A stretch of DNA of 64,000 nucleotides from Marsupella aquatica (GCA_973895155.1 OZ316897.1:11160001-11224000); one strand, 5' to 3'. Positions 1-12,949 are shown, counted from the stretch's first letter. The notes: a model not told the origin generated them from the letters alone. Translations and numbers: made by a program.

Positions 1-2027
1 ACTGACGGATTTGAACGGCAGGTCAGATGCAATTGCTTCGTCCGTCCATCACTGGCATGTACGGTGGTTTTGCAGTAAATTTGTTGCTTTCAATTCCTTT
101 TGCGTTTTGATATCCAGGCTCTGGGTAGCTCATGATTGTTTCTGTCATAATTGGTGAGACATGTAAATACCCAATATTCTTGGCTCCCAGGTCTCAGAAA
201 GCATTGCAATGAACAATGCTGATCCAAACCCAACTTCTCTCTACCTGGGCTTCCGCTCATTCATACATTTCGTGTCCTGCTTTGAATTCAGGGCTTCCAG
301 CTTGCAATTGCTGACATGTTGATGACAATTTGGTAGAGGACTGTCATTTGTTTTGAAAATTAGCTGTCGTTTTCTCAGTCGTTTAGGTGTTAGAACTCCT
401 TTTTTACAAATTTTCATTTTGTTTTATTTTGCCCCCTCCTGTCTTATCTGCTTTCTCCGTCTCTCCTTCCTCAGCCGTCAGCTATGAAAGGGTATCTGAA
501 TATTTTGGATTTGGTTTCAGGGAAGAGTAATTTGTTCAATTTGGCAGCGTGCCGTGAAAGGTTCTCGTTCCCAGCGGTTGAGGGCCAATGAGTCACTCTT
601 ATGCTGTGGACCTGGATCGTTTTTTGCCTCCTGTGAGTACACTAAGTCACTGGTGGTTGGAAAATTTATATTTTGTTCAGTTTGTGTATTTCCCGTAGTG
701 TCTTTCCTTCTGACGACATTTTGCAACTCCTGCTGGTTTCCTGTTATCACTGTGTTCTTAGGGATGCTTTGCGTCTCTGATTGCAAGTCTTGTCCACTTC
801 CATTTTTATTTAACGTAATCCGTCTCACCTCAACTTCGCTACCGAGCTTCATTTCCTGAGCTTGTCGTCTGCTTAAATCAAGTACCGCTGGGCTTTTCTC
901 GATCTTTACTCTGGCCTTGAAATAACAGCAGTGTTCCTGCCTCTTGTTAGCTCTCAGACAACGAAATGTGCCTGATCCAAGTAGTATGTATTCTTAATTA
1001 AGATTTTCTTTTTCTCTCATCTAAGGAATCCAGCAGGACAAATTAAGAGAAGAGTTGGATAAATGACGAACTTTATTCTCAGATGACAATGTCTCGGGCC
1101 CGGATTTCCAAATTAAAGCGAGCCGTTCTTTGATTTCATCTCTAGTAAGCACGCTGTACTTAATGGTAAATCTTGCCGTGACAATCAGTTAAGCCCTAGG
1201 GGTTTTTAAGTATCCAACTCAGGTGTAGAACGTAAACTCGAACTCTAGGCTGAGTCTCTTAATGGTTTGCAGTGGAGTCTGAATTGTTTTTATGGGCAAT
1301 TTTTAAAAGAAGTCTATGAAAGTGGATTGATCCAATATCTGTAATTGGAGCGAGTCACATTCTTGGACTTGTTGTAGATGTTGCCTATACAAACAGTGCA
1401 GAAAAGCTGCCCCCGAAATTTTGAATCTGTCTGGTGTGCATCTCACTCCAAGCAAGACCGCGAGAGCAATGGCCCAGTTGGAAACCTGACGAGTGCAGGT
1501 CTCACAAATATTGTACAGTGAGAGGAAATGGCGCCTCCATTTCCCTGCGTAGACATATATGGCCAGGTTTGGTAATGTTCTTAGAAAAATGCTCCACTTG
1601 TAACTCAGAAGGAAGGCGATTGAGAGGTTCAATTCCTGACGAGAATTTGACGAGATAATATAAGAATGTACTCAAGAACCTGACGTCAGGAAAGTTGATT
1701 GAGTAAATCCCCTTCCAGCTCAAGTCCTTGGGTCTGGCAGGGGTTAGAGTTGAACAAAGAAGACGGGCACCAGTTCTCTCCCAGGAAGGGGTTCCAATTA
1801 ATGGACTTGGGTGATCGTGTTCAAACCCGAGTGGTCTGAATCTAGATTTTTGCTTTTACAATTGAAGGTGAAAGGTCTGAAAAATTCAAACAAAAAAAAA
1901 AAGGGTTTCCATGTGATACGGGAAGTGGTTTTATAAGGAGATTTTTCTTGCTTCAAACTGCACCAGCCAAGAGTATCTGAACTACTTGTTGCAATCGGGA
2001 ATGTTGTGTAATTGCTGACAGTTTTCT
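1..2027. other. Leading intergenic stretch, no gene recognised
   Basis: I see no supported gene here. Short open frames exist (for example 554-859 on + and 517-852 on -), but they match no family I know, overlap each other on opposite strands and have no convincing splice partners. The last few hundred bases probably hold the promoter and 5' leader of the palmitoyltransferase gene that starts at 2028. An A-run lies near 1890. Confidence 0.5.
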
Positions 2028-4129
2028 ATGCCACAGAGAGAGGCTGCACCAGCGGCTCCAAATGGGTGCGAAGCACAATGCTGGGGTTGTGCTTTGTGGT
2101 TGGTGCTACCGGGTTATGTTCCGATTTTCAAATGTGGATGGTGCGGTGCCCTAACTATCAATAAGCCTAAGGCACAGCGCAGCAAATGGAAACGTCGGCT
2201 GTGGACTTTCCGGGATCGCATGTTTGTGCTGTGTGTCGTTTTGATTATCGTTTCTATGATATGTAAGTGCACCAACCTATCCTACTTTTTGAAAGAGCTA
2301 CTTATGTCCATTCAGACCTCTCATGTCAGCAATGCTCTGCTTCATCTTTTCAAGATGTGTCTCCTCAATTCCCCCAGTATTGGTGTCACTGGAGAAATTT
2401 GCTTTTCTTCACATGGTATATTCTCTGTTTGGGACAGTAGAATCCTCTGAGGACCTGCCCACCTCGCACTGCTGTCCTTGTAGGATGTAGGATGGCTAAT
2501 TACCTCAAGCGTTTAGCTTAGTTTGCCATCACTTTGTCTCGGTCAGAGATCAGACGAAAGTCTTAAAGAAACTCACGTTTGGATAGACTCAAGCAATTTG
2601 GTTTTACCACTAGCTGAAGATCAATGTTTGCACACTTAAGTGAATGCCTAGTGTGGTTTTGTATTTCAGTATGCTAAACTTAGGTCATTGGTACGATACG
2701 CGACGCAGGTGGAGGAGTGTGGGCAGCTTTTCCAGTTCTCTTCCCATCCATGAGTTTTGGCCTCTTATTTCACACTACCATAACATTCCTCCTGTCTTTC
2801 AACACGCTTTTCAATTTTGTGGTGGCATCGTTTATCGCGCCCGGTCCAACTCGGAGAGTTTCCTGGGGACATGTGGGAGCTGTAAAAAAAAGTTCTCTGG
2901 AGGGATATACTTTCTGTGATTTCTGTAAGTGGCCGAAGCCACGACGTGCTCATCATTGTCGCACTTGTGATACCTGCGTGCTCGATATGGATCATCACTG
3001 CCCATTTGTAAGTTTTCACCTCAACTTGAAAAGCTCTTCCCCGTAAATAATGTGCCTCGTGATGCTAATGCCAGGAAAAGTATACAGGGTACCAACAACC
3101 TAGCCTTGGAAATGTTATTTGAAGCAGTAAAGGTTTGGAGGGATTCCTCGTCACCAGGTCCGTGGGATAAGTTTCTGATTGTAGTTGGTCTTGGGGTTAA
3201 CTCTGTTAGATACCTTTGTTTGATTTTCAGAACGGGGAAGAAATTGTGTGGTTTTTTGTCACGGTATTGTCCTTTTTCCCTGTCACATGCTTGTTTGTCT
3301 TTCAATGTCAGTCCTCATTTCTCAGGCAATTCTTCATATTGGATGAGTATGTGGGGATCCTTGTGGAAAGCATGAACATTGAGTTTACAATTGCAGCGAG
3401 ACTTTTGTTCCACCGGACCCTGACGTGTCGTCTGAGAGATGAATGAAGGAGGTGTCAAAATCATTAACTTTAAAGAACTTGAACCAAATGATCATAAATG
3501 TTGGACATTGCACATGAACAAAGAGTCCTTCCTCATTGACCCACTTCGCGTATTTATTGATTGTTCGTTTCTTATTTGCCCAAGAATGTGGAGGGTGCAA
3601 GGTTCTGAATCTCCTTGTTACGGGACCGACTAAACTCTTCTTGGTTGTGCAGATTGGGAATTGCGTTGGAGCAAACAACCATCGGCACTTTATTCTTTTC
3701 CTCCTATACACTGTCTTGAGTAGTGTCTACGTTTCTGGAATGGCGCTGTATACAGGGTTGAGGGTCTGGCCCTCAGTAATTATATCCAATCGGATGGACA
3801 GGTTTGAAATATCTATGAGCTTTTCAATGGGGGCTAGTGCTTTAGCTGTGGTAGCCAACTCGATCCTGAATTCAGCCAGAGCCGTAGCTCTGCTTTATCT
3901 CGTGGTAGCTAGTGTGGCGATTGTTACTGGTGTTGGCATCCTCCTTCAACAGCAATTGTCCTTTCTTTACAGTGGTACTACATTCATAGACTCAATACAG
4001 GCAGCTTCGAAGAGTAGAGGGCAAGAGGGATGGGACAACCTTCGCCAAGTATTTGGGAATGGACACCCCATCTTTTGGGCCCTCCCCATTCTGCCAGAAG
4101 CCACACCCAGAAAAATTCATGTTAGATAA
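2028..4129 (+). CDS. PAT11-like: DHHC-type protein S-acyltransferase (PAT11-like)
   Basis: Palmitoyltransferase of internal membranes that attaches fatty acids to cysteines of target proteins. Three exons keep the frame: 2028-2262, 2709-3007 and 3653-4129, with GTAAGT donors at both introns, giving 336 aa. The DHHC cysteine-rich domain spans about residues 148-193, with the catalytic Asp-His-His-Cys at 173-176; intron 2 falls right after the CPF of the motif and exon 3 resumes with IGNCVG. Four hydrophobic membrane segments surround it. The N-terminus carries Cys pairs (CWGC near 18-21 and CGWC near 36-39) before the first membrane span. From memory this layout, the RFRDR-like segment and the length match Arabidopsis PAT11 (At3g18620, about 345 aa). 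The ATG at 2028 is preceded by an in-frame TGA at 2016. The subfamily assignment is by recall; the DHHC call is certain. Confidence 0.9.
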
Positions 4130-4889
4130 TTATCACATATATTTTATTGTTCTGGTAATAAATTGCAATCTCAAGCTAAAGGAGATTCATTTGACTAAGG
4201 AGATCATGTATCTCGTCAGGCAGGTCCCCTTCGAAGGCTGAGATATTTCTACACATAAATCTAACTCCCTTAAGACATGAACAGGGCTGCTGCGGTCCGT
4301 GTTGTTGGTTTACGTCTTGTTACAGTTTTCATTTCTGAGGTTGATTTGGCATTCAGATTAGCAGCCCAAATGCCTGATCCACTGAAACGGGGTCAGCTGT
4401 TCCTCCTTTAAAGCTTCTTGCGCAAGTGCTAAATGTTGATGATCTTTGCCTACTGTGATGAGACTTTCTCAAGAGCAGCAGATCTATGCTAGAATCAAAG
4501 GGAAGGTGACCACTGAAGGCAAGAGTTTCCAAGAAACCTCCATCCAAAAGGTCGATTACAATTTCTGGATATAGCCTCTGATATAGCCAATAATGTCTCT
4601 TTCCACTGCATAGAATTCCCTGCCTCTTCATGTTGATCTACATTCCACTATACCCAGGATTGTAGATCTACCAAAACTTCTGTAATCAATTCTACATCTA
4701 TATCACCGAGCCTAGCCTGGGCTGCAATGTAGTCAACTAGTGGCAACTACAAATTTTATCGGATATTAGATGTGAAAGTATAGTTACAAAAGTTGTAATC
4801 AATCAGTGCCAACTATACATTATAAGATCATCAGATAGGGTATAGTGGCAATAGTAGTATCCCAGTAGGCGCGCTCCAATGGATGCTTA

Positions 4890-5080
4890 CAGTCTACCAT
4901 GAGCGGTGTATTACTGCATTCAGTGGGTAAGGCTGATCGCGTGTGCACCTTGTATTAGTGCATTCAGTGGGTTACGCTGACAGTCCCCTAATATTACAGC
5001 TCTTTCTCTACTAAATGCACCAAAAAATGCACCATCTGTAAGTGCAGGTATTCACTGAAGAACAAATATGTTCACACATT
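4890..5080. repeat. Dispersed repeat, member A
   Basis: This segment carries the motifs ATTAGTGCA, CTAATATTA, AATGCACC and AAGTGCAGGT in an order also seen near 33425-33600. The two copies are diverged but clearly related by eye. The class is unknown; no coding capacity or terminal repeats are visible. Confidence 0.5.
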
Positions 5081-5104
5081 TTTGTCTATAAGACAATAAC
5101 CTCT

Positions 5105-5258
5105 CAGTGAAGTTCCCTGTAACCTGATTTTTTACTCAGTAAAATGCCCTGTCACCTGGTCTTTATTGTCAGTGAACTTCCTTGTAACCTGATTTTCTAC
5201 TCTCAGTGAAATGCCCTGTCACCTGGTTTTTTTTTTCCTCAGTAAACAGGGTACCAGG
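5105..5258. repeat. Tandem repeat, about 33 bp x 4-5
   Basis: Units begin with CAGTGAA or CAGTAAA at about 5105, 5138, 5171, 5205 and 5241. They alternate between a TGTAACCTG type and a TGTCACCTG type, so the array has a 66-bp higher-order period. Confidence 0.75.
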
Positions 5259-5780
5259 GTTTTTAATCTCCATAAAATCCCCATTTTCGAGAGAAAAGAA
5301 AACCACACCAATCTCCAACTTTTTGGATTCATGTACTAAACTGCACCCCCAAGACATTTATTTAATAGACCCCAAACCAAAGTTTCCACCCTAACCAATC
5401 CCATGAGGTTTTGGGTATGTTGATAGACCTGTCCAAGGTCTTTCAATGGTCTGAATCACTCATGGGGTCCATGAAATAACACTTTTCATTTGGGGATCCG
5501 TCACGTAAATTCTCAAACTGCACCCCCTTCACCAGAATCTTCAAAGGGGGTGAGGGCGGAGCAGGATGGGGACCTATGGGACCCACCTTGGGATTCCTCA
5601 GTCCTCCTTGAAATTCTGGAGACTCTTCTCGTCTAAATTTTATTATTATGTTGTTGTGGTGTTGATGGCTATGTCGTCAACTCTGGAAGTCGTCCTCCCT
5701 CTCTGCCATTTCCTGCTGATTTCTGGCTTCGATTGAACTGAATTGATTTGGATTGAATTGCATCGTCGCTTGCATTCGTG

Positions 5781-8700
5781 ATGGCTTCTGCGCCGATGCT
5801 GGTGCTGCCGCCAACGCTCTGCAGTTCATGCATCATCGCCAGCCTGAGCAGCAGCAGCTCCAGCTCTAGCTCGAGATCCAGCTGTGGATCTATTTCAGTG
5901 CAACCATTTGATCCTGTCGTCGGTCGCCATTGTCGACCAACATCAACACGAGGAGGAGGAGGAGGAGGAGGAGGAGGAGCTGCACTGATTGCATCTCGAC
6001 CACCGCATACTATGATGACGATGATGACTGCAGTAGTTGGATTTAGTGCTTCTTCTAGTTGTTCTTATCATCATCTTGGAAGTGAGTACTGCTCGGAATT
6101 AGCGACGGGGGTCTCTCTCGTGAGGTTCGGTGGGGCAATTGCCGGGGTTCCAGATCCACGACGCTCATCATCATCAGGAAAAGCAGCATCTTGGGCTGCG
6201 AGAAAGGGAGGAGGAGGAAAGCAGAATGGGATGGTGGTAGAGGCCCGTGCTGGTGGTGATGATAGCAGTGGCGCAAGTAGCAGAAAATCGGACGGGCGGT
6301 TTTACTTCAATGTGACCGGATTTCCATTTCCCCTTGGTCCATTCTTGAGCCGGAGAACGTTCCGTACCGAGGTGAAAATGAATGCAGACTCTCCCACCTC
6401 ACGTAACTTTTTCTGAGAGTCCCGTCAGCTAGCAAGACTCGATCGGAACGAGTTATTGAATTAACAAATTGAAATTTTGTTCAAAGGCCCTCAAGGGCTG
6501 GAGTTTAGGATTCGGGTCGGTTCCTTTGAATGTGGGACGTCAATTGTACAGAATTCACAGACAGGTGAAAGGACTTTAAGTGAGGTTCCAATTCAATCAT
6601 CGTGGTCAAGTGAAAGTAATAGAACAATTTGAAACGGAACGAACTCAATTTACCGCAAAGAAAAGGGAGTACGATGTCACCAGGAGAGGACTTTCTGAGG
6701 AGGACAACACTCTTTAGTTAGCACGTTGACAGTGGACACATAGTACACCAGAAGCAAAAGACGCTCAGAACATATAATGGGCTTTCTTTCGATCGCGATC
6801 ATAGCTGTAACTATATTTTCAATGTTTTGTATGGTATGATTTTTTAAAACTCCGCCCCAGGATAACAAAGTGACTGGAGAGAACTGTTACTATTCTCCGG
6901 GTTTGGGTTTCATTCTCCAGATAACTGGAAATCAATTTCAATTTACTAGGCTTTCATCAAGCTGCACTTCAGACTTCACAATTGGAGCAACATATGCCAT
7001 GGATTCGAGACCCTCATTGGTGTCATTTCAATGCAGGTCGAAAAAGGAAGGATCTGGTTATTCGAGCAAGAACAAGCACTTGGGTTTAGCAGTGTTGCTA
7101 CGAACACTCGGATGACAGTGATAAAGCTGGAGTCTGGTGGTCTCTGGGTTCATGCTCCAGTTGGTCCCACGAAGGAGTGTGTCCAGGTATTTTAAATGAG
7201 CTTGGGATTGGACTTCTTGAGCTTCTTGACAAGGTCGGGATGTCTAAAGAGCGTAACTTACTTATGGTGTTTACCAAGGTTGTTTATACGTACTTGTCAG
7301 TTCTCCGGGATCGCGTTGGGCTCCGGGAAAGTCAGCTGTATCACTTAGTATGTGTCTAGGAGGCATTCATTGTTTCCTAGGTTTTTAAGTTTTGGGGATG
7401 CCTTTTATCTTGGAACTGTACAAGAGCCTGTTAGGTTGGTGAGAACTTCTGCGATGCCTCTCAAACCGGTTTAGTTTTTGAATTCTGAGTGAGTACGCCG
7501 GTCAGGATTAGCCATTCTTCTGACGAGTCACTGAGACTGAGGAATTAAGTTTTCCGCGGACTTGATGGTGTGGAGGGTGACAGCTGCTGAAGGAGCTGGA
7601 GGCACCAGTCGAGTTCATAGTGTTGCCTACCTTTGCTTATGAACATAAGATATTTGTTGCACCTTTTTCAAGGGCCTTCCCTCAGGCCCAGGTTTGGGTT
7701 GCGCCTCGGCAGTGGAGTTGGCCACTCAATCTACCAATTCCTTTCCTTGGAATTTTCGGTGCAAAGGTTTTAAAGGATAACGATACTGTGACTCCATGGA
7801 TCGATGAGATTGAGCATAAGATCTTAACTTGCCCTGAAGTTGGTGCGTTGTCCTTCTATTCAAAATTTTCGCAGTATTAGATGAAATTTGAAGTTTTTAT
7901 TTGGCTCTTTTGCCATTGACAATATTTCCATGAATGACTCCTGACCTTGACGAAGAGTCCGCTTTTGTCTTAGGGATTGGACCATATGTGGAAGTGGCCT
8001 TCTTTCATAAAAAGTCTCGAAGTTTGTTGGTGACTGATGCTGTCATCTTTGTTCCGGAAAGGCCACCGAAGGTGGTCAGTACAGAGGCTCTCTTGGCATC
8101 AGCGAAGAATGGCTTGGCTGTCAAGCTTTTAAGTGCTGGGAAAGACGTCCCAGATGAACCTATTGTGGACACACCAGCAAATCGCCAAAAAGGTAAGTTT
8201 CCTTTCGATCTCACCAGGACTTTCGCTGATTTAGCCAAAAGCGTTTTTACTGGAACTGGGTTATATGAAGATGATGGCACGAGGATGAAGTTACAAAGAT
8301 GCTGCTAGTGTAGCTGTGCAAATCATCCTCAGTTCAGTGATTTCTGTCAAGACTTCAGACAGCATTTGCATCGTTTGTCTTTCAGTCCTCAGATACATCC
8401 ATCGTCGACTAAGGTGATCAGTCTGACAACTTGCAGGATGGGAGAGAATGGTACTCCAGATTCTTTTTCTGGGCCCCTCAAACCTGCTAGAACCGAGGCA
8501 AACATTTAGAACGATGTCAAAGAAATTGATTGTTTCGCCCATTGTTAAGACCTTGGTTTACAGCAAGGTGCCAGAAAAGGTACGCATTTTCCTTACTGCT
8601 TGAATCTTCTAGATATTCTGTTTGATTCCCACATGAAGGTCAAGTATCTACGCCAAGTAGTGGTGAAATTGTATCTACCGTCTAATCACAGTGGGAAAAC

Positions 8701-9116
8701 TAATAAGTCCGAGCCATTTGATCCAAACGGCTGCTTTGGTGAACCAGCTGCTGAGAAGTTAGGTCCGTATTTCTTCTTTTGATTCCATTGTTTCTTTTTG
8801 GGTGTTGCAGGTCAAGACGTGGGTGGACAGTATTACAACTGATTGGAAGTTTAAGAAGATTATCCCTTGCCATTTTGATGCTCCTGTTGCTGCAGATGCT
8901 CGCACATTGAGGAATGCCTTTTCCTTCATTAATGATCTTATAGTGGAGGATGAGGAAGAACGAGATTCACCTTGGTCTGCTATTGCAGGTTTTTTCCAAA
9001 GAACAATCGTGTACCCTGCTGCTGACATGAAAACCTTGTCATCCCTCGACAACTTCTTGGTTTTTGCAGGAGCTGTGAGGAAAACAGTCTCAGGGAAAAA
9101 GGGAAGAAAGTACTGA
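5781..9116 (+). CDS. Chloroplast-targeted DUF4336-domain protein
   Basis: Six exons keep the frame: 5781-6371, 7037-7186, 7584-7842, 7974-8192, 8437-8579 and 8811-9116, giving 555 aa. The first about 165 residues are Ser/Gly/Ala-rich with few acidic residues, like a chloroplast transit peptide, and include a polyglycine run coded by a GAG-register trinucleotide repeat at 5950-5979. The conserved part begins near residue 172 (FYFNVTGFPFPLGP) and continues through TRMTVIKL, LWVHAPVGPT and FIVLPTFAYEHKIF, with a C-terminal part rich in Asp and Trp. This is the DUF4336 pattern known from cyanobacteria and plastid lineages, with a metallo-hydrolase-like feel but no established reaction. The first ATG of the frame is at 5781. 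The splice model is firm because every junction joins conserved text; the biochemical function is unknown. Confidence 0.82.
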
Positions 9117-10473
9117 GACTGAATATATATGTAACCAGTTCCCTCAAATTAGTCGATTGTGTCGTTGCGGTTGGTAATGAAAGTGTTGAAAATATTTCAA
9201 TCCAAAGATGAAATTGCACCTTTGGTGGGAATCTCTGAGCATTGTCTTGTTAGTACTTCCACACGCCTACAACACAGTAAACTATAATTAAGCCTTGGCA
9301 GGTAGTGGTGCATTGGACCATGGGAAGAAATCTGTAAATTTTATGTGATTCATCATGTGTGAGTCATTGAAGGTCAGCTATGGAATTGGATCTGGGTAGA
9401 TTGTCCAAGTCTCGTTCCTTGTATTGGGAACGCTTTAATGTATGGCTTCGCTTCAAATATAATCCAATTGCGTACGATTATGTGGTGTGATTACATGGCA
9501 CAGACGCATCTTTAACTGAGTCTTTGACCTTGTCCCAGAGATTCTGACTCCAGACTCCTGGTTGCGACTTTCGTAATTTGCAAATTGAAATGCAGGAATT
9601 GGTCCGACCTACAATGTGCCATGGTTTCTCGCTAAATTGTTAATAACCATACATCAAACAGATTTCAATCATGGCAAAGGTTAACCGTGATCTGCTTAGT
9701 AGAACTACTTTGACTCCCCGTAAGTCCGTTCCGCAACAACCACAGTAGCATACCATTGGCGTCAATGCCCTGATCTTCATTATTCGACTTATCTCTTCCA
9801 CGCCTGTAAGTGGGTGGTATTTGAAGTAAAACGGGTGCGTGCAGATTGGCAATACCATGCACTTTATTCAGATTACAACTTGCCCAATTGGCCAAAAAAA
9901 CCCAGAGTGCTCGCACTCGCCTCCAAGAAACAAAAGCAATGCAAAGTGAACTCAACAAATCTGAATTTTCCTCAGGGACTCTGGAAAGTACTTGAGATTG
10001 TCCAATAAGTCACTCTTTGAGATCACAGTTTACCTTGTGATGAAAGCAAATGAATTGGTACAGTGACCATTTGAAGGCAATCTATACATCTTTACACACA
10101 TAAATGGGAAAGAGAACCCTCTCATCTCAGGACACTAAAACTCCACGAGGAAGAGTAACTTTCCTTCTCTTTTTGTCCTTCCTGAATGCCGACCGTGCTG
10201 CAGGGTATAGGATTACATGCGATCTATTCTTGCCAGCAAAAACTACACCAATTCCCCCCTACAAAGTCGCCCACACTCGTCCACAAAACTTGCAGAGAGA
10301 CCCCTCCACTGCGACAAAACAGACCTGCACAAACACTGCTACGATTGTCAAGAGAGACTCTGGATTGGCAACCACAATCTAGCATAAACTTATTGCAAAG
10401 GCAAGTGAACCTACTGGACAGACAGCAAAAATCCAATCAACAAATCGAAACGTAACGTACCTCGAGGAAGCGT
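9117..10473. other. 3' flanks of two convergent genes
   Basis: This stretch lies between the + strand DUF4336 gene and the - strand EMC5 gene, so it holds their two 3' ends. Open frames on the minus strand at 9640-9958 match nothing I recognise. No repeat stands out. Confidence 0.5.
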
Positions 10474-11770
10474 CTAAAATACTGGAAATTTGCTTTCGAG
10501 TGACGGAGAGAAGAGCTTCCCGCGATGGTTGAACATCATGAAGTCCAAATTAGCAGGAAGTGAAACAACTCTGCAGCAAATTTGTGACAAAATTGTTACT
10601 CGGCCCCGCACTTACACCTGACCCGTCAGATGCCCAAAACCTAAGAAAGAATTCCTCAAATCGCTCTTTTCGAACATGCTCTAGTTTCCAGACTCTATTA
10701 TGGTCGCCTAGAAATGAACCCATAGCAATAATACACAGACAAAGATGAAAGGAGCAATCATACACAGAGAAAGATAGAAAGAAGCAAGCGACTGGACCAG
10801 CGGCAATATGACGACGAGAATAGGAAAATTCTAATCACCTGTTCTCTTTCGAATCAGGAAGAATCGGAAGAAAGGTTCCCGGCACTCTTAATGCAGCCCA
10901 AAAGCAGAGGACTACGCTCAGAAAAACCTCCGCTAAAACCTACACAATCACGAACTTGGATGAATCACACGTTGCCAAATCCTTGAGGTTGCTTTTAGAA
11001 TCGAGCCAAATTCATTTTCACGGTCAAATTGAGAGTATATCACGTAGACCTACAATACAAAGTAAACCCTCCGTTCCTGATGCTGGGTAGCACAAGTGAC
11101 CAAAAGAGCAAAATGAGTTGTGTAACACTAGAGAGAGAAATTATTTTGGAGAATTAAACGAAAACACTCCTGATCAACAAGAATGCACTTGGCGCAAAAG
11201 TAAACCTGACTGACCTGAGGCGGGGCAACAGAAAATTCCTCCCCCTTAAGCTTCAGAACTCCACGATCTGGAAGACCAGGCAGACGTTAAAAGTCCTCCT
11301 CAAGACTCGCAAAACATACATATCCAACATTTCTAAATTTAGCACATCAGCACCTGACGCTCGCAATCGAGAGACTATCACATAAAACACTATCAGAAAC
11401 GAGTCCAACCCAGTCCCAAAACCCTAGCCAAGGTCTTCCACTCTGCTTCATACCTTCCAAACGAAAACCAGTGCGAAATTCTCGACCTCACGATCAGAGA
11501 CGAAACCCTAGCTACTAGGATTGTGCCAGTCCGCCCTACCAATCCTCGTCCCATCAATGCGGCAATAGCCAAAACCCATAATTGACAATCTACAGCAGTC
11601 ACGGGACCGAAGAACAGTCCACAGAAGAACGATCCAAGTGGCGAGGCCGTAAGAGAGAAACACGGTCTCGGCAAACTCCCCTCATCAGAGTACTCACATG
11701 AAATCGTTAAATGTGCAGCGTGGGCCAGAATCAGAATGCCGACAGCTCCGATCACCACATCGACCTTCAT
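10474..11770 (-). CDS. EMC5: ER membrane protein complex subunit 5 (EMC5/MMGT)
   Basis: EMC5 is a small subunit of the ER membrane complex, which inserts tail-anchored and multipass proteins. I assembled four short exons on the minus strand: 11770-11698, 11267-11215, 10939-10839 and 10570-10474, giving 107 aa (plant EMC5 is about 104). Exon 1 encodes the first membrane segment (GILILAHAAHLTI); exon 2 continues with YRGVLKLKGEEFS; exon 3 holds the second membrane segment and the conserved FLPILPDSKENR; exon 4 carries DFMMFNHRGKLFSP. The order and spacing match the remembered Arabidopsis protein (At5g03345). Phases are 1, 0 and 2 and all introns are GT-AG. The last 10 residues diverge from the usual ending. 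A GAC/CGT trinucleotide run (about 11776-11800) sits just upstream of the start. Confidence 0.88.
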
Positions 11771-12949
11771 CTTCGCCTCGTCGTCGTCGTCGTCGTCCCC
11801 GCTCCACGATTTCCCTCCTTGCTACTCCAATTTATCCCGCACGTCCTCCGACTGGTGTGGCAAGCGAAGTGGGAGTAAACCAGCTCGCCCAAGCTCCTGT
11901 GTGGGGCAGCACCGTTGCGCATAGGCTAGAACACCGTGTGCGCTGAAGCTTGACGAGCAGAGAAGAGAACCTCTAGGGCAGCATATTTTTTTTAAGGTTT
12001 TTTGTTTTTATCTTGGAATGTTGTGGGCGAATGTCTACTCTAGTAATGTCTAGGAAAGAGCCCTATGCCTGTGTGTTGCACGGCTGACCCATAGTGAGTA
12101 GGGACACATAGTGAGTAGGGCACGGGTATTTATAGGGCAGTGTGGATAAAGCACATATGTGTCACTGGTGTCAATTTCCTCCATCAATGGTCAGGGAAAA
12201 CAGTCAAACTAATCCAATGGTTGTGTATCTTTCCCGCCAAGGAACTTTTTTGTATTGGGACGAAGGGACAAAAAAATGCGAGAACTCTTATTATAGTTGT
12301 AAATGTTGTGGCGAATGTTCTTTATCAGTTTCCTGTATTATATCAGTTTTCCAGTTTTATATTCTGACCCTGAGATATCCTTAGATTTACTGAAGACCGC
12401 TAGATTCTGGCTAATGGGGTCCATGATTTGGTAGGAAAGTGACCAATGACATAGAAAGAATCTAGCAATTTTTAGCCAAAAGTGGCAAACACTTTTGGGG
12501 GAGGTGGAATTTGGCAAAAATTAATACCTAGAGAATACACCCAACGGGGTTAAGCCATTACCCCCAAGTGGGCATGAGTTACCCAGCATAAAGACCGAGC
12601 AAATTTTTACACAACATGCAGTTCAGTTTAATTTACATAGGAAAAGTCTGATTTGTCACTGTCTGTCACTTGCACTTTACTCTATTTCTCATTCAAATTT
12701 CATAATCCCCAGGCCAGGCTGGCCAAAGGTTATGGGGTTATGTGGCTTCACCCGAGGAATAATGCCTCATAACCTTGTAAACACATACAAAGGAAAAAAT
12801 TCAGAAGGGGTTTACCACCACAACAACATTGAGAAGCAGGTGAAACCTAAGAGCACCTCACTAGACACCCTTACACTAACACACGCTGTAACTGTAACTC
12901 GGTGTTCAACCCAGTAGGCATTTACTATTCCTGTATGTATCAGAGTGCC

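Larger units (their letters stand above)
4130..5780. other. Intergenic stretch with repeats
   Basis: This is the 3' flank of the palmitoyltransferase gene followed by repeat-rich DNA (see entries at 4890 and 5105) and the promoter and leader of the next gene. I see no coding region. Confidence 0.5.

Noticed and set aside
1555-1645. tRNA-like motifs: TGGCCAGGTTTGG and GGTTCAATTCC
   Set aside because: The spacing is too long for boxes A and B without an intron, the T-stem does not pair and no acceptor stem can be drawn.
3052-3446. Open frames in the 3008-3652 intron of the palmitoyltransferase
   Set aside because: CPF and IGNCVG are contiguous in all DHHC domains, so this is intron; the frames are chance.
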